Source: a virus | Strand: one strand, 5' to 3' | Virus record (IMG/VR): IMGVR_UViG_3300030119_000187 | Location: 1 to 31,387 of that record | Length of the DNA stretch: 31,387 nucleotides | In this document: positions 7,515 to 14,795 of the stretch, one piece after another | Position numbering within the stretch: position 1 is the stretch's first letter | How the letters are laid out: the number at the start of each line of letters is the position of its first letter | Program-made: the position numbers and the translations under genes | Notes under the pieces: generated by a model | What the model saw: the letters and a program-made list of their open reading frames with translations, nothing else | Database searches by the model: none | What the model was told of the DNA's origin: nothing

Positions 7515-8282
7515 ATGAAGGTTGTATTAGTGACAGGTGGTTTTGATCCTTTACATTCAGGACACATTTCATATTTCCATGAAGCAAAGAAACTTGGCGA
7601 CAAATTAGTTGTTGGGTTAAATTCTGATGAATGGTTAACACGTAAAAAAGGTAGGCCTTTCATGCCTATACAAGAACGTGTAAAAATTATAAGCAATCTT
7701 AAAATGGTAGATGACGTTTTAGTATGGGACGATAGCGATGATTCTGCCTCAGGTGCAATATTTAAATTGATGGCAACATCAGGTTATGGAAAGAAAATTA
7801 TCTTTGCAAATGGTGGAGATAGAACTAGTGCAAACATACCTGAAATGTCAACCTGGCATGATAAAGTAGAATTTGTGTTTGGTGTTGGTGGTGAAAATAA
7901 GATTAACAGTAGCAGTTGGATTTTAGAAAACTATAAATATCAAAAAACAAATAGAAATTGGGGGTATTATAGAGTGTTACATGAAGACGGTCCAACCACA
8001 AAAGTAAAAGAATTAACTGTAGAACCTGGCAAAAGATTATCAATGCAACGTCATCGAAAACGTTCTGAACATTGGTTGGTATCTGAAGGTACTGCAACTG
8101 TATATACAATATGCCCTACATCAACAGATTATGAACTGTTGGGTGTGTTTAACAAACATCAAGATTTGCACATAGACAAAGAACAATGGCATCTGTTAGC
8201 AAATGAAACAGATAAACCTTTACGAATAGTTGAGATTCAATATGGCGAAAATTGTGTTGAAGAAGATATAGAAAGAAAATAA
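7515..8282 (+). CDS. Cytidylyltransferase-cupin fusion (nucleotidyltransferase + mannose-6-phosphate isomerase-like domain)
   Basis: Two domains are fused in 255 aa. Residues 1-140 form a nucleotidyltransferase of the glycerol-3-phosphate cytidylyltransferase/RfaE type, with GGFDPLHSGH (8-17, both His of the HxGH motif), the segment NGGDR (99-103) and SSSWIL (132-137). Residues 150-250 are a cupin of the type-II mannose-6-phosphate isomerase family, with VEPGKRLSMQRHRKRSEHW (metal-type His near 180 and 186) and VEIQYGENCVEEDI, as found at the C-terminus of GDP-mannose pyrophosphorylases. The protein probably activates a sugar or polyol phosphate for the glycosyltransferases downstream; the substrate is unknown. 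The stop overlaps the next start (TAATG). Confidence 0.88.
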   Translation: MKVVLVTGGFDPLHSGHISYFHEAKKLGDKLVVGLNSDEWLTRKKGRPFMPIQERVKIISNLKMVDDVLVWDDSDDSASGAIFKLMATSGYGKKIIFANGGDRTSANIPEMSTWHDKVEFVFGVGGENKINSSSWILENYKYQKTNRNWGYYRVLHEDGPTTKVKELTVEPGKRLSMQRHRKRSEHWLVSEGTATVYTICPTSTDYELLGVFNKHQDLHIDKEQWHLLANETDKPLRIVEIQYGENCVEEDIERK

Positions 8283-8959
8283 TGATACCAGCTTGGCAAG
8301 TTTATAAAGATTGTAAATCTGCTGTGGACCAAGTTTCAGAATATAGCATGACTAGTGGCACTAGACTTGCACATACTTTTTACACAATTAAGGAACTAGA
8401 CAAACAAAACATTGAGGGCGATATAGTTGAGTGTGGTGTTTGGAAAGGTGGACAAATTATTATTTCTTGGTTGGCAAACACAAACACTCAAAGAAATTTT
8501 TGGTTGTATGATACATTTGAAGGAATGACTACACCCACTGATGCTGATTTTAAAATAAACAAAGACGGCACTAAAGGATATGCCAAAGACAGTGGTAAAT
8601 CCAAAAATGGTTTCGACCAATGGTGCAGAGCAGAAGTAGAAGAAGTAGAAGAAAATTTAAACAAGTTTATGATTCCACAAGCAAAACGTAACTTTATCAA
8701 AGGAGACGTGTGTAAGACACTAGATGATACAAGCAACTTGCCAAACAAAATAGCTTTTTTAAGACTTGATACTGATTGGTATGAATCAACACTTAAAGAA
8801 TTACAAGTGCTATGGCCAAGAGTTGTTAAAGGCGGATACATGGTTTTGGACGACTACCTATCATGGCAAGGTAGCAAACGAGCCGTTCATGAGGTCTTTG
8901 GACCAAGTGTTAACATAAGTATTATTGACGAAAAAGCCGTGGTGATTAAGAAAGACTAA
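8282..8959 (+). CDS. TylF/MycF-type O-methyltransferase
   Basis: This is a SAM-dependent methyltransferase of the macrocin O-methyltransferase family, whose known members methylate sugar hydroxyls. Motifs over 225 aa: the SAM-binding VECGVWKGG (49-57), LYDTFEGM (75-82), LRLDTDWYEST (160-170) and the metal-binding type GGYMVLDDY (184-192) followed by GSKRAV. Its length is close to that of the family. It is co-translated with the nucleotidyltransferase-cupin gene and followed after one base by a glycosyltransferase, so it probably methylates a sugar built by this cassette. Confidence 0.85.
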   Translation: MIPAWQVYKDCKSAVDQVSEYSMTSGTRLAHTFYTIKELDKQNIEGDIVECGVWKGGQIIISWLANTNTQRNFWLYDTFEGMTTPTDADFKINKDGTKGYAKDSGKSKNGFDQWCRAEVEEVEENLNKFMIPQAKRNFIKGDVCKTLDDTSNLPNKIAFLRLDTDWYESTLKELQVLWPRVVKGGYMVLDDYLSWQGSKRAVHEVFGPSVNISIIDEKAVVIKKD

Positions 8960-8960
8960 C

Positions 8961-9647
8961 ATGAAAAACAAAGTATTTGTCGGTTACGACACACGAGAAG
9001 ATATTGCATATCAAGTATGTGAACACAGTATCTTGCAATATAATCAAGATGCAGAAGTCAGACCTTTGATACAAAAAGAATTACGTGATGTTAAATTGTA
9101 TTGGAGAGGTGAAGATAAACTAGCGAGTACAGAGTTTACGTTCACACGTTTCCTTATTCCACACCTTTGCGATTACAAAGGTTGGGCATTGTTTATTGAC
9201 AGTGACATTATATTTTTAGAAAATGTTGATAATTTATTTGCATTAGCAGATGACAAGTATGCTGTCATGTGTGTACATCATGACTACACACCTAAGCCAG
9301 GTACTAAAATGGACGGACAGGTACAAACAGTATATCCACGTAAGAATTGGTCAAGTGTTGTGTTATGGAACTGTGGACATCCTAGCAATCAAAAAATTAC
9401 AGTAGACATGGTTAACAATCCAAACTATGATGGAAAATATTTTCATAGATTTAGTTGGTTAGATGATTCAGAAATTGGTGAGTTACCCAAAGACTGGAAC
9501 TATCTAGTTGGTTGGTACACAGATGGAACACCAAGAGCATTACACTATACTGAAGGCGGACCATGGTTTAAAAATTATAGAAACTGCGACTACCATCAAG
9601 AATGGAAGGACGTTCTTTCTAGCATGATGGAGAGTAAGAGTGAGTGA
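8961..9647 (+). CDS. Glycosyltransferase with DxD motif (GT-A/GT8-like)
   Basis: The 228-aa protein resembles GT-A fold sugar transferases. It starts with KVFVGYDTRED, typical of GT8-like enzymes, has TEFTFTRFLIP and the metal/nucleotide-sugar motif GWALFIDSDIIF (DSD at 80-82), and a late HYTEGGPWF segment that often precedes the last metal ligand. No membrane anchor is present, so it should act in the host cytoplasm. Acceptor and donor cannot be told from the sequence. It begins one base after the methyltransferase stop and overlaps the next gene by 8 nt. Confidence 0.8.
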   Translation: MKNKVFVGYDTREDIAYQVCEHSILQYNQDAEVRPLIQKELRDVKLYWRGEDKLASTEFTFTRFLIPHLCDYKGWALFIDSDIIFLENVDNLFALADDKYAVMCVHHDYTPKPGTKMDGQVQTVYPRKNWSSVVLWNCGHPSNQKITVDMVNNPNYDGKYFHRFSWLDDSEIGELPKDWNYLVGWYTDGTPRALHYTEGGPWFKNYRNCDYHQEWKDVLSSMMESKSE

Positions 9648-10644
9648 AGGACTCGGAGAATGGGATCCTAGAGTGTTACCTACAAGACTAAAGCAACTGG
9701 TTGATGACATAATGTATTCTGTTGCTATCCATGATAATGAAAAAGCAGTCAGAGCCATTACAGATGTTTTTAGTGATGTAAGAAATCCTAAACTTATATG
9801 TATTGACAGCGGTATTAAAAAAGTTGAAAAGAAAGTAAAAGGATCATTTGGAATAGTTGATTCTTTTATTATGGGAATGGCTTTAGGCAGTGGCGGCAAG
9901 TATATAAGAGCAGATGATGTAAACGATTACTGGTCACACCCTGCTCCTTTTTTAGTGCGTGGATTGGGCAAACAAAAAATAATCAAAGAATGTATTGCAC
10001 GTAAAAAGGATTTCTATTTTATGGACACTGGTTACGTAGGCAACAATCCTAGTTCAACTAATCCAAACGGCAAGAAAATTTATCACAGAATAGTTAAGAA
10101 CGCATTACAGAATCTTCATATGCCAGAGAAAGAAGGCAATGAACATTTGTACGGAGGCGAACGTTGGAAAAGACTAGGCATTCAATACAAAGACAATGTA
10201 CCTGGTAGAAAAATTTTAATTGTTCCTCCAAGTGAAAAGGTAATGAAATATTTTGAAAGAGATTTGGATCAGTGGATCAATGAAACAATTTTAGAAATTA
10301 AAAAGCATACATCAAGACCAATTGAGGTGCGTAAGAAACCAAGTAGAGAAGATAGAGTATCAGTAAACACAATAGAACAAGCACTAGATGATAATGTGCA
10401 TTGTATGGTAACGTTTAATAGTATTGCGGCTCTAGAAGCAATGATATACGGAAAACCTGCAATAGTATTAGGACCTAATTGTGCTCAGGATCTTTGTGAA
10501 AAAAGATTAGACAGAATAGAATTTGTTAAGCACCCAGGCAGAAAACATCTAACTTGGTTATGTAGATATCTTGCAAATAATCAATTTACATATGAAGAAA
10601 TGTTAAGTGGTCATGCTTGGAGACAGCTAGGAGGTGGACAATGA
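9640..10644 (+). CDS. Capsule-type glycosyltransferase paralogue 1 (degenerate RPHP motif)
   Basis: The 334-aa protein begins with GTG inside the end of the previous gene. Its C-terminal part has the pattern of capsule-polysaccharide transferases with a GT-B fold: a helix INETILEIKKHTSRPIEVR, then VTFNSIAALEAMIYGKPAIVLG, then YEEMLSGHAWRQL. The same three blocks recur in the genes at 10641 and 12634, so the three are paralogues. The position equivalent to RPHP in those copies reads RKKP (231-234) here, so substrate or activity may differ. The N-terminal ~200 aa include KLICIDSGIKK and are not alike at first sight. The N-terminal WDPRV is encoded by a 16-nt stretch identical to one in terL. 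Confidence 0.7.
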   Translation: MSEGLGEWDPRVLPTRLKQLVDDIMYSVAIHDNEKAVRAITDVFSDVRNPKLICIDSGIKKVEKKVKGSFGIVDSFIMGMALGSGGKYIRADDVNDYWSHPAPFLVRGLGKQKIIKECIARKKDFYFMDTGYVGNNPSSTNPNGKKIYHRIVKNALQNLHMPEKEGNEHLYGGERWKRLGIQYKDNVPGRKILIVPPSEKVMKYFERDLDQWINETILEIKKHTSRPIEVRKKPSREDRVSVNTIEQALDDNVHCMVTFNSIAALEAMIYGKPAIVLGPNCAQDLCEKRLDRIEFVKHPGRKHLTWLCRYLANNQFTYEEMLSGHAWRQLGGGQ

Positions 10645-11576
10645 GAGTAGTTGGTTATACAAAAGTCATTCCACCAGGAAAGTATTCTAATAATAAATTA
10701 CCAAAAGATAACCACAAGTTAGATATTATAAAAAATTTTATACAAGGTGTAAGAGAAGCAGGTGATAACGGTTTGGTATATGATGGTTATGAAATGCTTG
10801 ACTCTGATGTTGCTGTTATGCAAGGCTTTTTACATGACAGATCCGATCATGTGCCACACATACAATTACGTAGAAACATAGCAAGTAACACTAGGAACAA
10901 ATGGTTTATTACTGCTGACAGCAACTTATTTTTATACAAAGCAAAACAAAATGCTCCTTTTCATTATTTAAGATACAGTATCAACGGAGTTTTCAGTGAC
11001 ACAGGAATATATTGTAATGATAAGTTTACTGACATGAATTGGAGAAACATACAAAGAGATTTAGGCGTAAGTTTAAAGCCTTGGTCAATTAACGAAAGAG
11101 ATACAGTCCTGTTATGTTTACAACGTAACGGTGGTTGGAGTATGAAAGGCAAGGACGTTGTTAGTTGGGCAAATGAAAAGATTAGACAAATCAGAGAACA
11201 CACAAACAGACCAATTATAGTAAGGCCTCACCCTGGAGATAAGAAAGCACCAGAATATGTAAAAGGAATAGTTGGCGACAATGTTAGAATTAGTTTTGGA
11301 GAACACATAGAACATGACTTGGCTCATGCTTTTGTTACAGTAGGATTTAACAGTTCTCCTTTAGTTGCAAGTGTAATTGAAGGAGTGCCAATCATTGTTG
11401 AAGATCCTAAGTCAAGTCAAGTAGAAGAAGTGTGTCATACTGATCTATCTCAAATGGTTAAACTGCAACCATTTGATCGCGAAGAATGGATAAGAAAGAT
11501 TGCTCAATGCCATTGGAGTTTTGCGGATCTACGTAGTGGAGAAGCATGGCAGTGGATGAAGCAGTATCTTAAATGA
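10641..11576 (+). CDS. Capsule-type glycosyltransferase paralogue 2 (RPHP motif)
   Basis: This protein of 311 aa starts at the ATG at 10641, which overlaps the upstream stop (ATGA) and is preceded by AGGAGGT; the upstream ATG at 10617 has no such site. It contains NEKIRQIREHTNRP followed by VRPHP (RPHP at 195-198), then VGFNSSPLVASVIEGVPIIV and RSGEAWQW, the signature blocks of capsule-polysaccharide or Kdo-transferase-like GT-B enzymes. The N-terminal half is poorly conserved, as expected for the acceptor-binding domain. It probably adds a sugar to a surface glycan or virion component; specificity is unknown. Confidence 0.72.
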   Translation: MRVVGYTKVIPPGKYSNNKLPKDNHKLDIIKNFIQGVREAGDNGLVYDGYEMLDSDVAVMQGFLHDRSDHVPHIQLRRNIASNTRNKWFITADSNLFLYKAKQNAPFHYLRYSINGVFSDTGIYCNDKFTDMNWRNIQRDLGVSLKPWSINERDTVLLCLQRNGGWSMKGKDVVSWANEKIRQIREHTNRPIIVRPHPGDKKAPEYVKGIVGDNVRISFGEHIEHDLAHAFVTVGFNSSPLVASVIEGVPIIVEDPKSSQVEEVCHTDLSQMVKLQPFDREEWIRKIAQCHWSFADLRSGEAWQWMKQYLK

Positions 11577-11689
11577 CATGGTTATTACTAGGAATATTAT
11601 TAGGATTTGCAATACGGTTTTCATCAAAGCCGTACAAGAGCGAAAAAGATAAATTTAAAGATCCATGGAACTGGACAGGATTTGGATAA
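11573..11689 (+). CDS. Tiny membrane protein (38 aa)
   Basis: The ATG at 11573 overlaps the upstream stop (ATGA), and the next gene begins one base after this stop. The product has a hydrophobic N-terminal stretch (WLLLGILLGFAI, residues 3-14) followed by a basic, then mixed tail ending in DPWNWTGFG. It looks like a single-pass membrane peptide. Support is the tight coupling on both sides and the clear membrane segment; no family is recognised. Confidence 0.65.
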   Translation: MTWLLLGILLGFAIRFSSKPYKSEKDKFKDPWNWTGFG

Positions 11690-11690
11690 A

Positions 11691-12503
11691 ATGATAAACG
11701 TAACTTGCATAACAACATTTCATGAACCCGGAATGAAACAATATGGACAAAGGTTTATAGACTCATTTAGTGAAAAGGTTGATCCACAAATTAAACTAAT
11801 TGTGTATGCTGAAAAATGTCAACCTATATCAAATGATCCAAGAATAATAATTAAAGACGCTGACAACACATTACCTGAACTACAAGCATTTAAACAAACT
11901 TGGAAAGATGTTCCTAAAGCAAATGGCAAGTGTCCTTGGCCAGAAAGAAGACCCAGAGACAATCATAAAGAATTTAAATGGGACGCAGTAAGATTTGCAA
12001 ACAAAGTTTATGCTGTATTTGAAACAGCAAAAGATCCTAGCATTGATATTTTAGTTTGGATGGACGCAGACACTTTTGTACACAGTCCTATTTCATACAC
12101 AGAATTTAGAAATCTAGTTCCGCACACACAATGGTTACACTATCTTGGTAGAAATAAAAAATGGCCTGAGTGTGGCTTCTACGGATTGACACTAAGAACT
12201 GAAGGTGCAACTGCATTCTTAAAAGAGTTTCAACGTGTGTATGATGAAGCAGAAAACAACGGAATATTCAATATGGAAGAATGGCATGATAGTTATGTAT
12301 TCTGGGAAGTTTTAAAAAAGATCAAACCACAACACCCAAACATAAAAGATTACAGCGGACATCTTATCAATGGTGAAGGACATCCGTTAATTAATTGTGA
12401 ACTAGGAAAATACTTTGATCATTTGAAAGGTGTGCGTAAAGACGAAGGCAAAAGTAGAAAAAGAGATTTGTTACAGCCACGCACAGAAGCTTACTGGTTA
12501 TGA
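11691..12503 (+). CDS. Glycosyltransferase with DxD motif
   Basis: The start is the ATG at 11691, one base after the previous stop; an ORF extension to 11607 lies within the preceding small gene and is not used. The 270-aa protein has a GT-A-like layout: an N-terminal VTCITTFHEPGM, the acidic motif VWMDADTFVHS (DAD at 125-127) in a strand context, and the late motif EEWHDSYVFWEV. Known cyanophages carry related proteins. It is the second DxD enzyme of the sugar cassette but shares little sequence with the one at 8961. Confidence 0.75.
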   Translation: MINVTCITTFHEPGMKQYGQRFIDSFSEKVDPQIKLIVYAEKCQPISNDPRIIIKDADNTLPELQAFKQTWKDVPKANGKCPWPERRPRDNHKEFKWDAVRFANKVYAVFETAKDPSIDILVWMDADTFVHSPISYTEFRNLVPHTQWLHYLGRNKKWPECGFYGLTLRTEGATAFLKEFQRVYDEAENNGIFNMEEWHDSYVFWEVLKKIKPQHPNIKDYSGHLINGEGHPLINCELGKYFDHLKGVRKDEGKSRKRDLLQPRTEAYWL

Positions 12504-12637
12504 GCTACGAATATATTGCAAAAGAATTAAAAAAGGTTTTCACAGAAGAACGCAGACAAAAAAGAAAGGTTAAACACAAAGCGAAACGCAAAGGTCGTAT
12601 TGATAAGAGAACAGGACGACCAGGTAAAGCAAAATGA
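12500..12637 (+). CDS. Tiny, very basic protein (45 aa)
   Basis: The ATG overlaps the upstream stop (ATGA at 12500-12503) and the stop overlaps the next ATG (12634-12637), so it fills the gap exactly. Residues 18-45 are dominated by Lys and Arg (for example RRQKRKVKHKAKRKGR) with two Gly-Arg-Pro-like turns at the end, suggesting binding to nucleic acid or to an acidic surface. No membrane segment or known domain is seen. Presence between two sugar-transferase genes may only reflect operon packing. Confidence 0.65.
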   Translation: MSYEYIAKELKKVFTEERRQKRKVKHKAKRKGRIDKRTGRPGKAK

Positions 12638-13479
12638 AGTTTAGTTTATTTAGGGAGTATGGTGCACAAAATAGTCGACCAGTTTTTGATGCTTTTGCTA
12701 GTAGCCTTTCTGATGCCGGCCATACTGTTGTTGATAATTCTTACGACTGTGACATTGGCGTTATTTGGAGTGTGCTATGGCATGGGCGAATGGCTCCTAA
12801 CAAGAAAGTCTGGGACGACTTCGCAACACACAACAAAAAAATAATAGTATTAGAGGTAGGTGGGTTACAAAGAGGTACCACATGGAAAGTTGGTATAGGT
12901 GGCATCAATAGAGAAGCATACTTTGGTCCAAAAGGAAATGATGATACCAGAGCAAAAAAACTAGGACTACAATTACAGCCTTGGACAGACAACGGCGATA
13001 GCATAGTGATAGTAGGGCAACATGAACGTTCACATCAATGGCGTTACAATCCTAATATGTCTAGTTGGGTAAGTGAACAGATAAGAAAAATAAGAGAATA
13101 CACAGATAGAGATATTGTATGGAGACCACACCCTAGATTTCCTGTAAACAATCTGGAAGAAGATTTCAAAAACGTGTTTAGGCAAAATCCTGTGCAAGTG
13201 CAAGACACTTATGATGACTTTGACTTCAGTTGCAGTGGAGCATACGCAGTTGTAAACCACAGCAGTAATCCTGCTACACATTCAGTTATTAATGGTGTAC
13301 CAGTGTTTGTAAGTCAAGCAAGTTTAGCCTATGAAGTAGGCAATTCAAACTACGATACAATCAATAATCCAAACAAACCAGACCGCAGTCAATGGCTCAA
13401 CGATATTGCATATACTGAGTGGACATTGGAAGAAATTGCCAACGGAGAACCACTAAATCGGTTGACTTCTGCACTATAA
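12634..13479 (+). CDS. Capsule-type glycosyltransferase paralogue 3 (RPHP motif)
   Basis: The 281-aa protein is clearly related to the gene at 10641: VSEQIRKIREYTDRD followed by VWRPHP (RPHP at 164-167), VNHSSNPATHSVINGVPVFV, and a C-terminal WTLEEIANGEP. A shared block before this, GLQLQPWTDN and then IVIVGQHERSHQW, is mirrored by GVSLKPWSIN and LLCLQRNGGW in the other gene. It is a putative GT-B sugar transferase for a capsule-like or virion glycan. It closes the sugar cassette; the promoter of the next operon overlaps its 3' end. Confidence 0.72.
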   Translation: MKFSLFREYGAQNSRPVFDAFASSLSDAGHTVVDNSYDCDIGVIWSVLWHGRMAPNKKVWDDFATHNKKIIVLEVGGLQRGTTWKVGIGGINREAYFGPKGNDDTRAKKLGLQLQPWTDNGDSIVIVGQHERSHQWRYNPNMSSWVSEQIRKIREYTDRDIVWRPHPRFPVNNLEEDFKNVFRQNPVQVQDTYDDFDFSCSGAYAVVNHSSNPATHSVINGVPVFVSQASLAYEVGNSNYDTINNPNKPDRSQWLNDIAYTEWTLEEIANGEPLNRLTSAL

Positions 13480-13490
13480 TATCATATAAT
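13462..13490 (+). promoter_or_regulatory. Early sigma70-type promoter, leaderless
   Basis: TTGACT (13462-13467), 17 bp, TATAAT (13485-13490): eleven of twelve consensus bases at optimal spacing. The predicted +1, seven bases after the -10 box, is 13497, the A of the ATG of the next gene. The -35 lies within the last codons of the preceding gene. A second TATAAT at 13475 is too close to the -35 to be used with it. Confidence 0.75.
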
Positions 13491-13496
13491 ATATGA

Positions 13497-14795
13497 ATGC
13501 ACAGAAGAGTTCTATCCAAAAAAGCACTAAACACAGAAGACTGTTTGGAAATAGCCGCGGGTATTAGTGACCTAAAACATCACGCAGATCCAGAGCTACA
13601 AAAGGTCCAAAACTTTTCGTTACACCAAGACAATGCTAACATCATGTTCAGTATTGCAAAGCAAGTGTTCAGAGGTACTGCTCTAACTTTTAAACAATAC
13701 CAACTCGTAAAAAAATTATTGTTGGAATATTATGTAGACCAATTTACAGATCATGGTATTGATTTAAAAGAAGCAGTTGAAAAATTACGTCAGCCTTTAC
13801 GTAAAATAGACAGCAGTCATTGGATAAAATTTACTACTGTGAAAGATAGATATGGCCAGGACAATAATACTGTTGCAATTAGATTTCCTTTTAACAAGAA
13901 GGTAATAAAGTATATTGAAGAACTTAAAAACAATAGTGACAAAGAATATCATTACGAAAAACACACGCATTACTTTCCTATACAAGAACAATATATTTAC
14001 AAACTTGTTGAGATTGCAAAAAAGTTTGATACAAAGTTTGACATAGAACAAAAAGTTTTAGACATATATAACGAATTAAAAGCTATGGAGAAAGTTCCGC
14101 AAGACTATGTGCCTGGCATTTACGATTTTAAATTTAAAAATTATCCTACCAAAGGACAGGATATATGTTTGAGTGAGATAGGAGAACCAAATTATCAAAA
14201 CTTGTATAGGTACTTTGATAGAAGGCATTACTATGGTTTAAATTATTTTAATACTGCCAAGGTTGCTGAAAGTGCCAAAGACCTAAGCACACTTACCAAA
14301 AAAGTTTTGGAACGTCAAAGTAATTTAATTTGCATTAATTCAAATACTTGGAGATTGATGCAAGTTCTTGAAATGGTTGATGAATTAAAAAGGTATCCTC
14401 TTCTTGTTCTTATAAATCCAGAGTCTTGTTATGAAGAATTAAGTTTGTTCAATAATCTGTTTACAAACTATGTGCCAAAGAAAGAAATGTCCGTTATGTT
14501 TAGAATGGACACAAAGAAAGGCAACAACGCCATACAATTTAACCGATATGTGAAGACCTGGGGCTTAAATAATAATGTTGACAAAAACACAAGAATAGTG
14601 TATATTAGTAATAATAAAGTTCCTAAGCCATTATTGAAAAATGGTTTTAGGCCAAAAGGCATTCTCACAATAGGCAGTAAAAAAACTAATAGCACTATCA
14701 ACGATTATGTCCATGGACATGATTTGATAATGCAATATGATTCGGATGTGAGTCCGCATTACAGTTATGGATATTATAAAGCAGAACAAATATGA
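13497..14795 (+). CDS. HARP-like protein coupled to UvsW (432 aa, function unknown)
   Basis: I recognise a conserved phage protein but not its function. Residues about 125-175 (VAIRFPFNKKVIKYIEEL, then YHYEKHTHYFPI) resemble the HARP-type module of SMARCAL1-like annealing helicases, in which a charged fold binds DNA. The N-terminal ~100 aa are helical. The C-terminal ~150 aa alternate strands and helices (LICINSNTWRL, YPLLVLINP, TRIVYISNNKVPKPLL), like a Rossmann or inactive helicase lobe, without a Walker motif. It overlaps uvsW by ATGA, so the two are translated together and may act as one complex. The ATG coincides with the predicted transcription start and no Shine-Dalgarno site is present. 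Confidence 0.85.
   Translation: MHRRVLSKKALNTEDCLEIAAGISDLKHHADPELQKVQNFSLHQDNANIMFSIAKQVFRGTALTFKQYQLVKKLLLEYYVDQFTDHGIDLKEAVEKLRQPLRKIDSSHWIKFTTVKDRYGQDNNTVAIRFPFNKKVIKYIEELKNNSDKEYHYEKHTHYFPIQEQYIYKLVEIAKKFDTKFDIEQKVLDIYNELKAMEKVPQDYVPGIYDFKFKNYPTKGQDICLSEIGEPNYQNLYRYFDRRHYYGLNYFNTAKVAESAKDLSTLTKKVLERQSNLICINSNTWRLMQVLEMVDELKRYPLLVLINPESCYEELSLFNNLFTNYVPKKEMSVMFRMDTKKGNNAIQFNRYVKTWGLNNNVDKNTRIVYISNNKVPKPLLKNGFRPKGILTIGSKKTNSTINDYVHGHDLIMQYDSDVSPHYSYGYYKAEQI
14578..14606 (+). promoter_or_regulatory. Candidate internal promoter upstream of uvsW
   Basis: TTGACA (14578-14583), 17 bp, TATATT (14601-14606) match the consensus at eleven of twelve bases. It lies inside the preceding coding region, about 180 bp before the uvsW ATG, unlike the other promoters whose +1 meets a start codon. 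It may be chance in AT-rich coding DNA. Confidence 0.35.

Noticed and set aside
7932-7939. Perfect T4 late box TATAAATA on the + strand
   Set aside because: It lies deep inside the cytidylyltransferase-cupin coding sequence, and no start codon follows at the distance seen for the other two late boxes.
12659-12844. Hydrophobic 61-aa frame inside the third capsule-type transferase gene
   Set aside because: It is out of frame within a well-supported gene and has no ribosome site.
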